This document shows positions 62,417 through 64,000 of a stretch of DNA of 64,000 bases, piece after piece (within the stretch, counting starts at the first letter, position 1; every line of letters starts with the position of its first letter). A model generated the notes under the pieces. It worked only from the letters and a program-made list of their open reading frames with translations. It was not told the origin of the DNA and made no database searches. The stretch is from Saprospiraceae bacterium (GTDB taxonomy: Bacteria; Bacteroidota; Bacteroidia; Chitinophagales; Saprospiraceae): NCBI GenBank assembly GCA_020627705.1, contig JAHDGJ010000002.1, positions 116,120 through 180,119 on the forward strand, in the 5' to 3' direction. The position numbers were made by a program, and so were the translations under genes.

Positions 62417-63123
62417 GAATCCTGCTTGGCAAAAACTCTTTGTAGAAGTTCTGAACTTCTCTGACTAACGTCAGATCGAATTCCTTTTTCCTTTTTTTCT
62501 ACCAAATCAAATAATCCAATTAACGCCTTTGTAGTAACATGATCGGCCAGATCAGGGTTGACATCTTTTACCAAAGGCAAGGAGTTGTATTTGTTGACGG
62601 CATTGGCCCACAAATCAAGTGCGCCAAACTTATTGAGAGAACTTACGATCTCAGGTTTAAACTCGCTATACAATGGATTATATGTGGAGTTATGTAAATA
62701 AGTTGTAGCTGCATTTTTTTCTCCCATTAAGACATCCATGACGTCATTAAAACTCATGCCTTTGATAGCTCCAATAAAAATGGGCCCAGCTTTTTTGGCA
62801 GCATCTTCGGCCCCTTGATTTAATTTTTTAATTACTTCTTGTTCGAGGTTTTTAAAACCCGGAATAATCTTCAAACCATTGATCACTTTATTTGCTTCTT
62901 CAGGAAGAAGAATTTTATAGGCAGAGTTGTAATATCCATCTTTGGCTGATAAAAAATCTACACTTTCTCCAACGCCTAATTGAAGGGCTTCTTTTAAACC
63001 ATTCGAGATGTCTTGGTTGGATAATAAACCAGAACCTACGGTATCCATTACACGCTGAAAATCTTTTGGATCACATGACATAAGCAAGAAGATCGAAGCG
63101 AGAATTACAAATGATTTTTTCAT
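62413..63123 (-). CDS. DUF4197 lipoprotein
   Basis: 236 residues: lipoprotein signal (MKKSFVILASIFLLMSCDPK, Cys 17), then the DUF4197 domain: LSNQDISNGLKEALQLGVGE, LLPEEANKVINGLKIIPGFK, AIKGMSFNDVMDVLMGEKNA, ATTYLHNSTYNPLYSEFKPE, LADHVTTKALIGLFDLVEKK. Helical fold of unknown function, widespread in the phylum. Starts with ATG at 63123. It overlaps the MOSC gene's end by four bases in convergent orientation. Confidence 0.92.
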   Translation of the reverse strand: MKKSFVILASIFLLMSCDPKDFQRVMDTVGSGLLSNQDISNGLKEALQLGVGESVDFLSAKDGYYNSAYKILLPEEANKVINGLKIIPGFKNLEQEVIKKLNQGAEDAAKKAGPIFIGAIKGMSFNDVMDVLMGEKNAATTYLHNSTYNPLYSEFKPEIVSSLNKFGALDLWANAVNKYNSLPLVKDVNPDLADHVTTKALIGLFDLVEKKEKGIRSDVSQRSSELLQRVFAKQDS

Positions 63124-63277
63124 AATATTTTTTTATTGGACGTTTCCAAAAGTTGAAAAGGTCTTTTGTTTGGCGAAATTAAATTTTAATTAACTAAAGT
63201 ACAAAGGCAACTTTTTTGAAAGTGCTCCCATAGAGATTAATGACACCAGTACAAAAGTCATTTTTAAAAAATCAAAC

Positions 63278-64000
63278 ATGAAATTTCTTCGACTTCTCAT
63301 TTTTACACTATGCATGCCTTTTATAGTTGAGGCACAAACTACCGTAGTAGACATAATTGTGAACAGTCCAGATCACGAAACCTTAGAGGCTGCTGTAATT
63401 GCTGCGGAATTGGATGGAACACTTTCTGGTACTGGTCCCTTTACCGTATTTGCACCTACTGATGCAGCATTTGATGCCTTACCAGAGGGTACTATTGATG
63501 TCTTATTAGCTGACCCTATGGGTGAATTAACACAAATATTACTATACCATGTATTGGCTGCAAATATTCAAAGCACAGACTTATCTGATGGGCAAATTGC
63601 TACCACTATAAACGGAAAGGACATTGTAGTAACAATTGAGAACAATGAAGTTTTTATTAATGACGCAAAAGTGACCGCAGTTAATTTAAATGCCGACAAT
63701 GGGGTAGTACATGTGTTGGATGCTGTGTTGTTGCCCCCAAGAGAAACAGTGGTTGATGTTATTGTAAACAGTCCAGATCATGAGACTTTAGAGGCTGCAG
63801 TCGTGGCTGCAGGTTTGGTAGAAACACTAAACGGCGATGGCCCATTTACGGTATTTGCACCAACGGACGCTGCATTTGCTGCATTGCCTGATGGAACAGT
63901 TGACGCCTTGTTGGCTGACCCTACCGGAGATTTGACACAGATATTATTGTACCATGTCTTGGGTGCTGAGGTATTGAGTACTGATTTATCTGATGGGCAA
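63278..64000 (+). CDS. Secreted tandem fasciclin-domain protein, partial
   Basis: 241 codons in an open frame to the right edge; the stop lies outside. A signal peptide (MKFLRLLIFTLCMPFIVEAQ) is followed by a complete FAS1 domain (TVVDIIVNSPDHETLEAAVI, GPFTVFAPTDAAFDALPEGT, LTQILLYHVLAANIQSTDLS, and NGVVHVLDAVLLPP) and a second domain, cut by the edge, 405 bases later. FAS1 domains act in adhesion and surface binding. The two copies are very similar, so more repeats may follow, and a C-terminal sorting domain is possible. Confidence 0.92.
   Translation, partial: MKFLRLLIFTLCMPFIVEAQTTVVDIIVNSPDHETLEAAVIAAELDGTLSGTGPFTVFAPTDAAFDALPEGTIDVLLADPMGELTQILLYHVLAANIQSTDLSDGQIATTINGKDIVVTIENNEVFINDAKVTAVNLNADNGVVHVLDAVLLPPRETVVDVIVNSPDHETLEAAVVAAGLVETLNGDGPFTVFAPTDAAFAALPDGTVDALLADPTGDLTQILLYHVLGAEVLSTDLSDGQ

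Noticed and set aside
1..64000. Insertion sequences, integrases, phage genes, origin or rRNA operon
   Set aside because: None found on reading both strands; no long terminal inverted repeats flank any gene and no transposase motifs appear.

Overview
The window is an AT-rich stretch of a Bacteroidota chromosome, probably from the Saprospiria or a neighbouring class. Signs of this are family content (DUF4270, DUF4290, DUF4197, DUF4252 and DUF4920 proteins, a C-terminal type IX secretion sorting domain, a glgA-like/DUF4270/glmS/DUF4290/murA block), TAnnTTTG-type -7 promoter elements, few Shine-Dalgarno sites, and many lipoproteins and signal peptides ending in AQ or GQ. Most genes are housekeeping. 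I see no transposase, integrase, CRISPR array or phage gene. The class-level placement is inference.

Layout. 1-3.1 kb: left edge of a phenylacetate-degradation operon (paaE, partial paaA) with a TetR regulator and two palindromic candidate operators over the paaE promoter; a broken alpha/beta hydrolase lies between. 3.1-5.7 kb: DUF937 protein, a LysM glucosaminidase and an outer-membrane-type protein. 5.8-8.4 kb: minus-strand group of lpxH, two lipoproteins and a very charged Lys/Gly-rich secreted protein. 8.4-9.5 kb: rhomboid protease, a possible structured RNA and tRNA-Met(CAT). 9.5-17.7 kb: minus-strand genes for a secreted nuclease, a TPR protein, a zinc-ribbon coiled-coil protein with Nif3, an rfaE2-like nucleotidyltransferase, a flippase-like membrane protein, panD, panC and a GH113-like hydrolase. 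17.8-22.9 kb: DRTGG ATPase, DUF4920 lipoprotein, a secreted MORN-repeat/caspase fusion, and rpsF-rpsR-rplI, in which S6 carries an extra helix-hairpin-helix domain. 22.9-30.4 kb: YgjP-like peptidase, serC, membrane protein/AhpD-like/RNase R, a type IX secretion cargo protein and a DUF819 protein. 30.4-36.6 kb: the cell-wall precursor block (GT5 protein, DUF4270, glmS, DUF4290, murA with Asp for the catalytic Cys). 36.6-42.6 kb: polyprenyl synthase, DUF6427, purQ, and a DsbD system with three copies of its N-terminal domain. 42.6-49.5 kb: DKNYY-like lipoprotein, DUF1835, YcxB-like protein, MFS transporter, a lipoprotein, a glutamate-cysteine ligase/CBS fusion and an alpha/beta hydrolase. 49.6-53.0 kb: aconitase, mscL and methylmalonyl-CoA epimerase. 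53.0-54.1 kb: a decayed propeller-type sensor kinase. 54.1-64.0 kb: TauE-like permease, a UvrD helicase/nuclease fusion, queG, an AI-2E-family permease, a MOSC protein, DUF4197, and the start of a tandem fasciclin protein cut by the window edge.

Functional links. glmS and murA give UDP-GlcNAc and commit it to peptidoglycan. panC and panD give pantothenate. lpxH, the rfaE2-like gene and the polyprenyl synthase serve envelope or quinone synthesis. Aconitase, methylmalonyl-CoA epimerase and paa genes belong to central and aromatic carbon metabolism. No clear new multi-gene system is visible. The most unusual single items are the MORN/caspase protein, the S6/HhH fusion, the paaE operator pair, the hairpin-rich region after the rhomboid gene, the DsbD domain triplication, and two genes broken by internal deletions. 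No gene-free stretch exceeds 300 bases once the decayed sensor kinase is counted.
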